Source of the DNA: Channallabes apus
Lineage: Eukaryota > Chordata > Actinopteri > Siluriformes > Clariidae
Reading direction: 5' to 3'
Assembly: GCA_030522415.1 (NCBI GenBank)
Contig: CM060121.1
Span: 22,789,142 to 22,853,141, forward strand
Length of the DNA: 64,000 bases
A program made the translations under genes and the position numbers. Positions 40,708-50,646 of this stretch are shown in pieces (position 1 is the first letter of the stretch; the number at the start of each line of letters is the position of its first letter). The notes beneath the pieces were generated by a model, which had not been told where the DNA came from, made no database searches, and saw only the letters and a list, made by a program, of their open reading frames with translations.

Positions 40708-43700
40708 GTACCCCCCCTTTCAGAACCGGCCTCCCTCGGGAGGCAAGGGCGGCCCCGACGTCTTACCTGGAGAGGTCGGGCCCCGTCGCCCGGTGGCGCT
40801 GGTCGACGAGCGGGGCGCCCCGGAGGTCGGGGAGCCGGCCGATCCGGCCGATCTTGGTGAAACGCCTCGACAAGGTCGGGGCTCAAGATGTCTTTGGCCG
40901 GAACCCAACTCCTCTCCTCCGGGCCGTAACCCTCCCAATCCACCAGATATTGGAGGGACCCTCCCCTCCTTCGTGAGTCTAGCAACCTTGTTACCTTAAA
41001 CGCCGGGGTGCCCTCAATCTCCACGGCCCCAGGGAGCGAGGGTTCTGCTGTGCCCTCGTCCAGGGGCCCCTGGACCACCGGCCTTAGAAGAGACACATGG
41101 AATACAGGGTTAATGCGCATATGGGAGGGTAACTGGAGTTTAAACGAAACAGGGTTAATTTGTGCTAAAATAATAAATGGACCTATGTATTTTGGGGAAA
41201 GCTTGCGACAGGGGAGATGGAGGTGAAGGTCCCGTGTCGAGAGCCACACTCGATCGCCTACCTGGAGTGGAGGACTTTCCTTCCTTCGTCTATCGGCATA
41301 CCGTTTGAACCTAGATACTGCTCTAGTGATGTGTGTGTGTGCGTTTTCCCACACCCTCTCCGCTTCTTTGAACCACTGATCCACCGTGGGCACTTCGGTG
41401 GGCGTGGCATCCCATGGACACAGCGGAGGTTGATACCCCAATATGCACTGAAACGGCGTTAGGCCGGTTGCAGAGTGGACCAATGAATTTTGAGCATATT
41501 CTGCCCAAAGCAGCCAGTTAGCCCAGTCATGTTGCCTACTACTACAGTATGCCCGGAGATATCTCCCGAGTTCTTGGACAGTCCGCTCTGCCTGTCCATT
41601 AGACTCGGGGTGATAGCCTGACGTTAGGCTAACTGTGGTCCCCAATTTCTGGAAAAAAGCTTTCCAGACTTTGGCGATAAATTGGGGGCCACGATCGGAA
41701 ACAATATCTTCAAGCATGCCATAGTGACGAAACACTGTTGCAAAAAGGGCTTCGGTTACTTGGATGGCAGACGGGAGAGAGCCGAATGGAATGAACCGAC
41801 ACCCTTTTGAGAACCGATCTACTACGACGAGGATAGTAGTGTACCCTTTAGACACCAGCAGGTCCGTTACAAAATCCACGGCAATGTGTGACCACGGCCG
41901 ATTCGGTGTCGGTAGGGGCATTAATTTACCAATAGGTAGGCTACGCGAAGTTTTGGTGGTAGCACACACAGTACAAGATAAGACTACTGTCTTTACGGTT
42001 TCCCTCATCCTCGGCCACCAGTATTTCTGCTTAAGACTTTGGAATGTGCGCGTCACGCCAGGGTGGCCGGCGGACGCATTAGTGTGCGCTTCACTCACTA
42101 CGCGGTCACGTAGTGCCGCGGGAACGTAAACACGATCGCGAGGGCACTCGGGGGGCACGGGGTTGTCCCGTGCCTGCCGAGTGATCTCGCCATCCAGATC
42201 CCACATGACAGGAGCCACCACGAGGGGCGCGGGCAGAATGGGCTCTGGGTTTTCTATCGGTGTTGGGGCAGGGTAATACCGTGCATCCACTTTTTTGTTT
42301 TTCGAACCGGGCCGATAGGTTATGTGGAATCGGAAACGCGTAAAGAACAGTGCCCATCGGGCTTGCCGTGTGTTTAATCGTTTGGCCTGTTGGATATATT
42401 CTAGATTTCTATGATCGGTTAACACAGTGAAAGGGTGTTTGGCTCCTTCTAACCAATGTCTCCACTCTGCTAACGCCGCTTTTACTGCTAGTAGTTCCCT
42501 GTTGCCGATATCATAGTTTTGCTCAGCAGGTGTCAGTTTTCTAGAGAAAAAGGCGCAGGGGTGAAGTTTCTCGGGTTGCCCTTGGCGTTGAGATAGGACC
42601 GCCCCTATTCCTACCTCGGAAGCGTCTACTTCAACGATAAATGGCTTTTCTGGGTCAGGTAGGCGGAGGATAGGCGCCGTGGTGAATGCCTTTTTTAGTC
42701 TATTAAAAGCGAGCTCAGCTTCGGCCGAGAGGGCTTTCAGTTTATGCGGCTTCCCCTTGAGCATGTTGGTGAGGGGCGTGGCTACGGCACTGAAGTTCCT
42801 AATAAATCGCCGGTAGAAATTTGCAAACCCGAGAAAGCTCTGTAGCGCCTTTACTGACCTGGGTTCCGGCCATTGAGTCACTGCCTCCACCTTAGCACTT
42901 TCCATCTCGACCCCCAGTGGCCCTATGCGGTAGCCCAAAAATGCGATCTCCCGTTTATGGAATTCACACTTCTCGGCCTTCGCATAGAGCCCATGCGGGC
43001 GCAGGCGACGAAGGACGGTGGTTACATGAGTGACGTGCTCTGAATATGACCTTGAGTATATTAGAATATCATCTAGATATACTACGAGACAACGGTTCAG
43101 CATATCCCTAAACACGTCATTCATAAACCCCTGAAACACCGCAGGTGCGTTTACCAGCCCATATGACATTACGTTATACTGATAATGACCAGATGAAGTG
43201 CTAAACGCTGTCTTCCATTCATCACCCTTACGCACACGAACGAGGTTATAAGCGCTGCGGAGATCGAGTTTTGTGAAGATGGAAGCGCCTCGGAGTTGGT
43301 CGATGGCGGCCGGTACCAGTGGCAGTGGGTGCTTGTACTTTACTGTTATTGCGTTTAAGCCCCTATAATCTATACAGGGCCTTAAGCCCCCGCCCTTTTT
43401 CTCTATAAAAAAGAACCCTGCTGATGCAGGAGACGTGGACCTGCTGATAAGTCCCTGCCGGAGAGCCTCACTCACGTACTCCTCCATCGCTCTGGTCTCC
43501 TCCAGAGATAATGGGTAAATGCGTGAATAAGGCGGTGCTTTCCCCGGCAGGAGATCTATCGCACAATCCCACGGACGATGGGGAGGAAGTCTCGCTGCTG
43601 CCCTAACACTAAACACATCTTTGAAGTTCGCATACTCTGGCGGTGTACTAACGGACACTTTGTTACTCGGACTTTCAATGGTGGTGGTTTGGACCGCCAA

Positions 43701-45044
43701 TCCAGACGGTTTGCATGTTTTGGCGCACCGCGGGGACCATGAGAGGATGCGAGATTTTGCCCAATCGAAATTAGGATTATGAAAACTGAGCCAGGGTAAG
43801 CCCAGTACGACGGAATGGTCAGCCTGAGGGAGCACAAAAAATTTAATCTCCTCGGAGTGACCAGGGAATGTTAACCGGAGGGGCGCGGTGATAGATTCAA
43901 GTGGCGACTGTTTTAAGGGATGGCCGTCCAGAGCTTTAACCGATATCGGGTGTGGAAGCTTCGACACGGGAGCTCGCAGCGCAGAAAGGAGAGAAGCTGA
44001 GATGAGGTTTCCAGCCGACCCGGAATCTATTAGGGGAAAAACAGACAAGGTAAGGTTATTAAACGAAAGGGAGGCGGGTACACAAAAAGGTGAATGTGTG
44101 CGAGGCGGTGTGAGGAGAGTTACTTTCAGCAGGGGGCAGGAGCTGATCTTGTGTTTTTCCCCCCCACAGTACAAACACAATCCGGCTGTCATGCGCCGGG
44201 CTCGCTCTGCGGCTGACAAGTGGGAGGAGCCCACATCCATCGCTTCTGTCGTAGACCCCCCGCGGTCCACGGATGGCAGCTGCTGGAGGGTCATCTTGTG
44301 ACTCGTGTCTGCGCGTTTCGCCGCTCGAAGCGGGGGGCGCCGCTGTTGGCTCCGCAGGTGCTGGTCGAGCTTGATAGCTAGAGCAATGCACTCCTCTAGC
44401 GAGAACTCCGTATCCCGGCACGCCAGCTCCAGCTGGATTTCAGAGGTGAGGCCATCGCGGAATCTCGCCAGCAAGCTCTTCTCGCACCACCCGCTTTCGG
44501 CGGCGAGAATCTGAAACTGGACGGCATACTCGGATACTGACGCATTACCTTGTCGAACTCTCAGCAGCTGCTGCTCTCCGGACCTTCCCTGGTCCGGATG
44601 GTCAAACACAGCTCGGAAGGCCTCGATGAAGCGATGATATCGAGTGGTGTTGGCCCCTCCGGCGCTCCAAACTGCTGTGGCCCAGTCCAGTGCACAACCC
44701 GTTAGATGTTGTGTGATAAAGCTCACCTTCTGCGGGTCGGTCATGATCGGGAAGTCTGTGAGATACAACTCACAGGCGAGCAAAAAGCGGCGACAGCCCT
44801 CCGGATCCCCCCCATACCGTTCAGGAGGTGTTGGACGAGGAGCTGCCGGCGTGACAGGTGAGGGTGGAGCCGCCGGAGGGAGCCGGGATGTGGCTAACTG
44901 GCTGACACTGCAAGCCAGATCATGGACTGCTCGAGCCAAGCTTCCAATCTCCCGCTGCTGTTCCCTGAGGTAGCTGTGCAGCCTGGCATTTTCGTCAGGC
45001 AGGGGAACCCCCGCTGCATCCTGGAAGGTCCGTTCATCTGTCAT
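40650..45044 (-). CDS. Gypsy-4 gag-pol polyprotein (1464 aa)
   Basis: One open frame. The gag domain has RRFLLACELYLTDFPIMTDP near residue 90 and the CCHC-type knuckle CLYCGGEKHKISSCP near 288-302. The aspartic protease is LIDSGSAGNLIS near 338. RT has LDLRSAYNLVRVRKGDEWKT and the catalytic YLDD near 656. RNase H has VEVDASEVGIGAVLSQ, NRELLAVKAALAEW and LTDHRNLEYI. Integrase has the zinc-binding region near 950-1010, DFVTDL near 1055, SDRGPQF, then SNGQAERTVQELG with the catalytic Glu. The chromodomain is [19 protein letters not shown] near 1365-1384. The start ATG lies in the last six bases of the 5' LTR; the next in-frame Met is about 100 codons in, within gag. There are no stops or frameshifts, and gag and pol share one frame as in Tf1/sushi elements. 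Confidence 0.93.
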   Translation of the reverse strand: MTDERTFQDAAGVPLPDENARLHSYLREQQREIGSLARAVHDLACSVSQLATSRLPPAAPPSPVTPAAPRPTPPERYGGDPEGCRRFLLACELYLTDFPIMTDPQKVSFITQHLTGCALDWATAVWSAGGANTTRYHRFIEAFRAVFDHPDQGRSGEQQLLRVRQGNASVSEYAVQFQILAAESGWCEKSLLARFRDGLTSEIQLELACRDTEFSLEECIALAIKLDQHLRSQQRRPPLRAAKRADTSHKMTLQQLPSVDRGGSTTEAMDVGSSHLSAAERARRMTAGLCLYCGGEKHKISSCPLLKVTLLTPPRTHSPFCVPASLSFNNLTLSVFPLIDSGSAGNLISASLLSALRAPVSKLPHPISVKALDGHPLKQSPLESITAPLRLTFPGHSEEIKFFVLPQADHSVVLGLPWLSFHNPNFDWAKSRILSWSPRCAKTCKPSGLAVQTTTIESPSNKVSVSTPPEYANFKDVFSVRAAARLPPHRPWDCAIDLLPGKAPPYSRIYPLSLEETRAMEEYVSEALRQGLISRSTSPASAGFFFIEKKGGGLRPCIDYRGLNAITVKYKHPLPLVPAAIDQLRGASIFTKLDLRSAYNLVRVRKGDEWKTAFSTSSGHYQYNVMSYGLVNAPAVFQGFMNDVFRDMLNRCLVVYLDDILIYSRSYSEHVTHVTTVLRRLRPHGLYAKAEKCEFHKREIAFLGYRIGPLGVEMESAKVEAVTQWPEPRSVKALQSFLGFANFYRRFIRNFSAVATPLTNMLKGKPHKLKALSAEAELAFNRLKKAFTTAPILRLPDPEKPFIVEVDASEVGIGAVLSQRQGQPEKLHPCAFFSRKLTPAEQNYDIGNRELLAVKAALAEWRHWLEGAKHPFTVLTDHRNLEYIQQAKRLNTRQARWALFFTRFRFHITYRPGSKNKKVDARYYPAPTPIENPEPILPAPLVVAPVMWDLDGEITRQARDNPVPPECPRDRVYVPAALRDRVVSEAHTNASAGHPGVTRTFQSLKQKYWWPRMRETVKTVVLSCTVCATTKTSRSLPIGKLMPLPTPNRPWSHIAVDFVTDLLVSKGYTTILVVVDRFSKGCRFIPFGSLPSAIQVTEALFATVFRHYGMLEDIVSDRGPQFIAKVWKAFFQKLGTTVSLTSGYHPESNGQAERTVQELGRYLRAYCSSRQHDWANWLLWAEYAQNSLVHSATGLTPFQCILGYQPPLCPWDATPTEVPTVDQWFKEAERVWENAHTHITRAVSRFKRYADRRRKESPPLQVGDRVWLSTRDLHLHLPCRKLSPKYIGPFIILAQINPVSFKLQLPSHMRINPVFHVSLLRPVVQGPLDEGTAEPSLPGAVEIEGTPAFKVTRLLDSRRRGGSLQYLVDWEGYGPEERSWVPAKDILSPDLVEAFHQDRPDRPAPRPPGRPARRPAPPGDGARPLQVRRRGRPCLPREAGSERGGTVTSVPPRPGGIRSGSPDY
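45028..45036 (-). promoter_or_regulatory. Gypsy-4 self-priming primer binding site
   Basis: The minus-strand sequence TGAACGGAC lies 2 nt from the LTR edge and is the exact reverse complement of GTCCGTTCA at the predicted RNA 5' end (45426-45418). No tRNA-type TGG start is present. In Tf1 of fission yeast, the 5' end of the RNA folds back and primes minus-strand synthesis; vertebrate sushi elements are proposed to do the same. Confidence 0.7.
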
Positions 45045-45603
45045 GGTGCGTAGAGTAATTCGGACACAGATGCAGAGGGTTCGTTGCGAGCTTCAGTGAG
45101 TCTTTATTCTTTTATAAACACAAAGAGAAAAACGAAAGAAAACAGTCCACAAAACGAAAACTGAGATTGGGTTTAGCCTCCTCAGGCTGGTTCCATAAGC
45201 CGACGGGCTCGAACACTGACAATCCCCTTGGGACACACACGCCGTTTTCCCGGCAGGTTCACCTCCACTGAGGTCGGTTTCTCACTGTTTCAGTGATACT
45301 CACTTCAGCACACACAAGATGCGGATCGTCCGCTCTTCTTCAGTCCTGAGGAGGCAACATATACAGGGAAGCAAGGAGTGAGGCAGACATGCAAGAGACA
45401 CAACGCTATCATCACGGTGAACGGACAAAACGCCACGGGTTCGGCTGGTTTATATAGACACACACGGGGGTGAAACACAGGTGCACATAATTTGTGATTG
45501 GGTGACATAACACATTGACACACTAGAGGGGGGCAAAGAGGCGGCTCAGTAGTCCGGAGACCCAGATCTTATTCCCCCGGGCCGTGGTGGTACCGATGTT
45601 ACA
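45039..45603 (-). repeat. Gypsy-4 5' LTR with promoter
   Basis: On the minus strand TATATAA (45456-45450) is followed 30 nt later by GTCCGTTCA (45426-45418), the predicted RNA 5' end. AATAAA follows at 45108-45103, so R spans roughly that interval. The LTR ends ...CCATGACA, and this terminal ATG is the likely start codon of gag-pol. Confidence 0.9.
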
Positions 45604-45796
45604 GAAAGTTTACTATAATACAATTATATTAAAATATATTTAAAGTTTAATTCCAAAATTTGGTAAAAGCATGATGTTAGTATACCTTTTATATATTAAC
45701 TGATGGTACAACATTTTGTTAGTATATTTGCAATGTATGATTGAGGATTTCAATATATTTGTAATACACTAAAGTGTATTTTTTTTTCCACTGGGG

Positions 45797-46159
45797 TATG
45801 ATGAAAATTACAGGTTTCTCTCATCCTTTTAAGTTGGTGGCTGACTAAATCCTTTTTTGCTTCACTGTATTTACTGTTTGAATTGCTTTGTTTACTTTGT
45901 TTCATCTGGAGAAAAATGTGTATGCTGTAAAACTGGAACCGTTGTTGAACTAAGTTGAGCCAAATGTGGAAAATGTTTGTTTTTCTCATGATTTTGCTGG
46001 TTGAAAAGGAATATTTCGAGTAACGTATTTTGAAGTACATTTTAACGTACAATGCTCAAATTACTGATGCATTTACACAGACTAGAGTGGTTCTCCAAAA
46101 ATCCTGTAATGTTGATGAAGGTGATGACAATAAAGAACAGCTGAGCTACCATGACCAAG
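45797..46159. other. Unassigned sequence
   Basis: AT-rich, no domain recognised. The minus frame 46052-45750 looks like chance. Confidence 0.4.
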
Positions 46160-46498
46160 CTCAGTTCAAGTTCAAGTAGGCTTTATTGTCATTTCAACCA
46201 TATACAGTTAGTACACAGTGAAACTAAATAACATTCCTCCAGGACCAAGGTGCTACATGCAACATAAATTTACAACATAAATTAACAGAAGAGCTAAAAC
46301 TAGCTAACTAAGAGGCCTAATTAGCTGGCAGATTGACCTGACAACATACATTTTAACAACATAAATTAGCAACATAAATTAACAAAAACTAACTAGCGAT
46401 GACCATACTTCTTCTTCTTCATCTTCTATTTTTTTTTTTACAGACAACATAAAGTGCACATGCAAATGTGCAAACAAGAGCAACAAAGTGACGGTGTG
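46160..46498 (-). repeat. LINE 3' end fragment
   Basis: It contains GTTCAAGTTCAAG followed by GCTTTATTGTCATTTCAACC and ACACAGTGAAAC, a common fish LINE 3' terminus with a (TTCAAG) tail. The retrovirus inserted at its edge; similar AACATAAAT repeats continue to 46390 and beyond 63340. Confidence 0.55.
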
Positions 46499-46920
46499 TG
46501 TAAGGATTTCTTGTATTTGCTAGACCCCGTCTAGTCAGTGCTCAGCCTTGTATTTTGCTTCCCGCCTGGCCAGGGAACCCCTCAATAATACACAAGTCCG
46601 TGCTTAGTGAGACGTTCAAAGTTTATTGTGGAAGACAGGAGTATATATACGCACACACACAAAGAACCAAGAAAAGGTGGGTGCAGGTGTGTTTACATCT
46701 GGTCAGGAATGTTTAGAAAAGATACGGTAAAGAAGAACATAAAATTGGGAGTAGCTCTGCATTTATGAGCGTTCAACAGTTTTACGACCTTTAACATAAA
46801 CTACTATAGGATGTGTTTACTGAAAGTGCAGCTTGTGTCGAGGTAAGAGAAAGAAGTAACATTCTGTTCTCATGCACACAGAATATCATAAAACATACTA
46901 AAAATCAAATATTCCCTACA
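46499..46920 (-). repeat. Retroviral 3' LTR
   Basis: 422 bp, direct repeat of the right LTR. The minus-strand polypurine tract AAAAGGGGGGAAC (46933-46921) abuts it. Confidence 0.92.
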
Positions 46921-46994
46921 GTTCCCCCCTTTTATTCATAAGAAACATATAATATATGCAAATATGCAATATATACAAATAAAACTCAGAGCTT

Positions 46995-47468
46995 TCAAGA
47001 AGTCGCCGGCGGATAATAGGTCATCGGACACGGCGCAGGAACATAACCTGAAACATACTTATACAAAAGATTTTGCCCACAGCGAAGAATGCATGGACCT
47101 AAAAGACACAACAGGTCTGAATCATTGGTATATCGCTTAGCGGTCCAATTAGCGAATCGCCAAAAACCATTATCATGTGGATGAGGTTGCACTATGTACA
47201 ACGATCTCTCATTCAAGATTAAGATGACAAAAAGAAACTTCATTCTAAGGCAGGAGAGGTTACCACCATACTCCAAGTGCTGTTCTATAAACTGAATGAA
47301 GTGTGACCAAAAGAATACACAGAAATATAACAGGTTGAGTGCAAACTCGTGTGTGTGAAAAATCTTGTTCACAATGTCAAACATATAAATAACTACTAGT
47401 GGTGAACTATTGCCTTTCTTGACGCTACAGTGCTCAGAGTGCGGGCATGCCCAATCTGCACTCGTCAC
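46995..47468 (-). CDS. Unrecognised ORF between integrase and 3' LTR of the retrovirus
   Basis: 157 codons in the position where env would be. It contains a hydrophobic stretch FALNLLYFCVFFWSHF and a second at FLFVILILNE, and is Cys-rich near its end. I see no surface/transmembrane env signatures (no furin site, no CX6CC motif), and its length is far below env. It may be a remnant, an accessory frame or chance. Confidence 0.3.
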   Translation of the reverse strand: MTSADWACPHSEHCSVKKGNSSPLVVIYMFDIVNKIFHTHEFALNLLYFCVFFWSHFIQFIEQHLEYGGNLSCLRMKFLFVILILNERSLYIVQPHPHDNGFWRFANWTAKRYTNDSDLLCLLGPCILRCGQNLLYKYVSGYVPAPCPMTYYPPATS

Positions 47469-47598
47469 ACCTTACGAGGCGCTAAGACACCACCAGGAAT
47501 GGTAAACTAATAGCAAAAGTGAAGTCGTCCCGTGGCAACCCAAGACAATCCCTCTGTGTCACGTCACGGGTTGGTCATCACTGCAGCATGTCTTCAGT

Positions 47599-48515
47599 CT
47601 AGGAAACCAAAAAAATCACAGAGAAAGAAAGATAATAATACACAAACATGTATTCATCTTTTGATCTCACGCCAACAGGACATCTCTTCAGCCTAGTAGC
47701 ATGGATCCACTGTGGAAAAAGATCAGTTAGGACAGCAGTACGAGTAATTGCGACTATTTCTGCTGGTCCTTCATATTTACAATCTCCCAGTTTTCTGGGG
47801 ATCAAAGATTTTACCAGAACAGTATCTCCCACATTAAAAGGATGTGTGGGTTTTGTTGAGGGTACTGGAGTCACATTAGCAATTTGTTCATAATGTTTAG
47901 TTAGCGTGTCTATTAGAGCAGCAGAATATTCAGCAATATGTACATCAAGATCAGTTGTTCCTATCGCGGGTTTATCTTTCCTCCATGGCACGGGAAAGGG
48001 TCTGCCAAATATAATTTCATGTGGTGACATGTGCACATCTTTTCTTGGTGTCATTCTCATTTCAGCTAGAACAGCAGGTAACAGATCAACCCAGTTTTTA
48101 CTCCCCATAGTTTGCATTGCTTTAGTCAGTTTTTCTTTCAGTGTCCTATTTGTTCTTTCTACTATACCTGATGACTGTGGATGATAAGGAATGTGAAAAT
48201 GCCAGGACAGTGAAAGATATTTACACAAATTCTGCGTTACCTGTGATGTAAAAGGTGTTCCTTTATCCGAGTCAATAGCATGAGGAACGCCATAACGAGG
48301 TATTATTTCTTTCGCTAAGACTCGGGTCACCACCTTGGCATTCTCTCGAGCACACGGAAAAGCTTCCACCCACCTTGAAAACTTGTCTACCAAAACCAGA
48401 AGATATTTGAATGGGCCACATGCAGGCATATGTGTAAAATCAATTTGCCACTCTGCAAACGGAGCAGTAGGTACGTAACAGAAGACTTTCGTGTTTACCT
48501 AAACCCTTTGTCACA
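47599..48515 (-). pseudogene. Retroviral integrase
   Basis: The frame 48429-47599 holds the DDE core: LLVLVDKFSRWVEAFP with the first Asp, AIDSDKGTPFTSQV with the second, and HPQSSGIVERTNRTLKEKL with the Glu. A C-terminal DNA-binding part follows (VGDTVLVKSLIPRKLGDCKY). The zinc-binding N-terminus lies upstream in another frame (48650-48516), so a frameshift separates them. It would insert viral DNA into the host chromosome. Confidence 0.8.
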
Positions 48516-49412
48516 TTATTCTGAGCACACACATCTAGATATTAATAAATCTATTGTTCCAAGCAGGTTAACTATGCAAAAGAGTTTTTTCATATCTTCC
48601 TTAACCCCCCTTCGTGCACGATGTGTAACACCGTGGAACTCGCGCATGAGGAACGGAAGACAATGAGACGGCAGGCACAAATGGCCATCAGCACAATACC
48701 ATAAACCATCAGAAGCAACGTAGGCGCCCTGAGCTTGCCAAAAAGAGGAATCATTCGGCGTGGCTGAAGCTTGCAAAGACAATAAATCTACATCGGGAAT
48801 CAAAGAGCTAGCAAGAAAAGATGTATTGATCAAATCAGAACCAGAATCAGGAAAGAAAATCTGTTTTTGAGCTGCTTTTTTAGCAATACGATCAGCTAGC
48901 GAATTCCCTCGCACTTCCATAGAGTCACCAGAAGAATGAGCCTTAATTTTTACAATAGCGAGAGTACTAGGTAGATGGCATGCGTCTATTAAATTCTGAA
49001 CAAGAGAAGAATGAGAAATTAGCTTACCCTCAGCAGAACGAAAACCCCTGGATTGCCAGATGCGGCCAAAGTCGTGAGTGATACCAAAAGCGTAACGAGA
49101 ATCAGTGTATATAGTGACATCTTTTCCTTCAGAAAGAACACATGCACGAGTTAGAGCAAAAAGTTCAGCTGCCTGAGCAGATGAGAAAGGGAGAGAGTAA
49201 GCTTCAATGGTTATATCTGGCAGTGCACACACAGCATAACAACAGAGAAATTTCCCATCATATGGTTTTGAACAGGAACCATCTACAAACAGAGTGTCAC
49301 CAATTGTTAATGGAGTAGAAGATAGATCAGGACATATACTAGTGGAGTGAATAATCTCTGAAAAACAGTCATGGTCTATATCTACTAGCGTGTCGTCCTG
49401 TGCATTGATCAA
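48516..49412 (-). pseudogene. Retroviral RNase H and start of integrase
   Basis: 298 codons with LFVDGSCSKPYDGKFLCCYA, SAQAAELFALTRACVLSEGK and VTIYTDSRYAFGITHDFGRI: the Asp, Glu, Asp catalytic pattern of retroviral RNase H. The end of the frame covers LPFLMREFHGVTHRARRG, the His pair of the integrase zinc module. Confidence 0.82.
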
Positions 49413-49905
49413 GCGTGCCAGAGCATATCCGAGGGTGTCAAAAGAAGAGGTGGTTTTTATCTCTAAGTTACTTGTAGAACACAGGATAATCTCATACCAG
49501 ACCGTCTCTGAGCCGTCATGTGTTGTGTTTGAATGTTCTGCAGCACTTGTTTAACCTGATGATGGAGAATACAAAATTAAAGGATGAGAGAGAACAATCT
49601 TTTCAGCATCTTGTACCATCACCGCACAGGCGGCCACACCCCTGAGACAGGCAGGCAAACCTTGTGCCACAGCATCTAAAGTTTTAGATAAGAAAGCACA
49701 TGGTCTCATCCCCCCCCCCCCCCCCACATGCTCCTGTGCTAATACAGCCGAAGCGGTGCCCCCGTGCTCACACGCATATAGATGGAACGGTTTTTGATAG
49801 TTAGGCAGGCCCAGTGCTGGAGCAGAAAATAGGGCCTTTTTCAGTTCCTTGTATGCCTCAATAATGTCAGCAGTCCAAGTCAGAGGCTGTTGGAGCGGAT
49901 CATTG
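49413..49905 (-). pseudogene. Retroviral RT connection region, degraded
   Basis: It sits between the RT palm fragment and RNase H and keeps traces of the connection domain in broken frames. A 17-nt C-run on plus (49711-49727) is a likely source of slippage frameshift. Confidence 0.55.
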
Positions 49906-50148
49906 TGTGAGATAAGTTAAGCCTTTATTTGTCACATATACATTACAGCACAGTGAAATTCCTTCTTCGCATATCCCAGCGTAACTGGGGTCAGAGCGCA
50001 GGGTCAGCCATGATACAGTGCCCCTGGAGCAGATAGGGTTAAGGGCCTTGCTCAAGGGCCCAACACTGGCAACCTGGTGGCGGATCGAACCGCCGACCTT
50101 CCGATCAGTAACTCAGTGCCTTAGCCCTCTGAGCCACCACTGCCCTGA
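49906..50148 (-). mobile_element. SINE-2: tRNA-derived SINE inserted in the retroviral RT
   Basis: Read on the minus strand it starts GGGCAGTGGTGGCTCAGAGG (A box) and has GGTTCGATCC (B box). The body runs through TTGAGCAAGGCCCTTAACCC, and the tail AATTTCACTGTGCTGTAATG is LINE-like, ending ACAAATAAAGGC. I did not find a clear target duplication. Confidence 0.8.
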
Positions 50149-50646
50149 TGGCTGTCCTGATGCGTTTATCGTAGAATGAGCAGTCAGGAATCCACTGACG
50201 ACAGTAGTTGATCAGTCCCAGGAAAGCCATGAGAGCATGTTTAGTGCTGGGACGTTTAGTGTCGAGAATAACCTGGATTCGTTCCTTTGAGAGCCTTCTT
50301 TGGCCTTGGGAGAGTTCAAAACCCAGGTATTTTACAGTGTCTCTGCAAAACTGTAATTTAGTCTTTGATACCTTGAAACCCTTCTGTGCCAGGTGTTTCA
50401 GGAGACAAATGGTGGCTTCTTCGCAGACGGCAGGCGAAGCGGCAGACACCAGTAGATCATCCGCATAAGATAGGACAACAGAATCAGTGGGGAGAGTTAG
50501 ATCACCAAGTGCATCTCTTACTACAGCGGAAAAAACAGCCGGTGAGTCAACACAACCCTGAGGAAGACGAGACCAGGTGAACTGACGCCCCCTGTGGGTG
50601 AAGGCGAACAATGGCTGTGTCTGCTCTTCCACAGGAACACTGAAGA
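50149..50646 (-). pseudogene. Retroviral RT palm and thumb fragment
   Basis: It contains TWSRLPQGCVDSPAVF, the catalytic SYADDLLVSA, and VKYLGFELSQGQRRLSKERI, typical of gamma/epsilon-type RT. It starts where Gypsy-2 inserted (50646/50647) and ends where SINE-2 inserted. The tract itself is open. Confidence 0.85.

Larger units (their letters stand above)
40143..45603 (-). mobile_element. Gypsy-4: young, apparently intact chromodomain Ty3/Gypsy element (Tf1/sushi-like)
   Basis: The LTRs are both 565 bp, starting TGTCATGG and ending GTTACA, with exact target duplication GAAAG (40138-40142, 45604-45608). The LTRs differ at only six positions by my reading (about 98.9% identity). A single uninterrupted gag-pol frame lies between and slightly into the LTRs. 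The integrase carries a C-terminal chromodomain. With a TATA box, polyadenylation signal, self-priming site and intact frame it may be mobile. Confidence 0.95.
38677..45796. mobile_element. Element K copy 3, hosting Gypsy-4
   Basis: It starts CCCAAGTGAAAAAAAAAGTA and ends TTTCCACTGGGG, flanked by TA on each side (38675-38676, 45797-45798). Removing Gypsy-4 leaves about 1.65 kb. It is more diverged than copies 1 and 2 and has its CCAAT/CpG block at 39720-39900. The junction lies exactly at the Tc1-C inverted-repeat end. Confidence 0.75.

Noticed and set aside
40635..44973. Several plus-strand ORFs of 70-137 codons across Gypsy-4
   Set aside because: They are antisense shadows of a GC-rich intact gag-pol frame and have no recognisable domains.
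46995..47468. Calling the ORF a retroviral envelope
   Set aside because: It is too short, with no signal peptide, cleavage site or CX6CC motif. It is kept only as an unrecognised ORF.
50060..50147. Possible tRNA gene on the minus strand (GGTTCGATCC)
   Set aside because: It is the head of SINE-2, with SINE body and LINE-like tail following directly.
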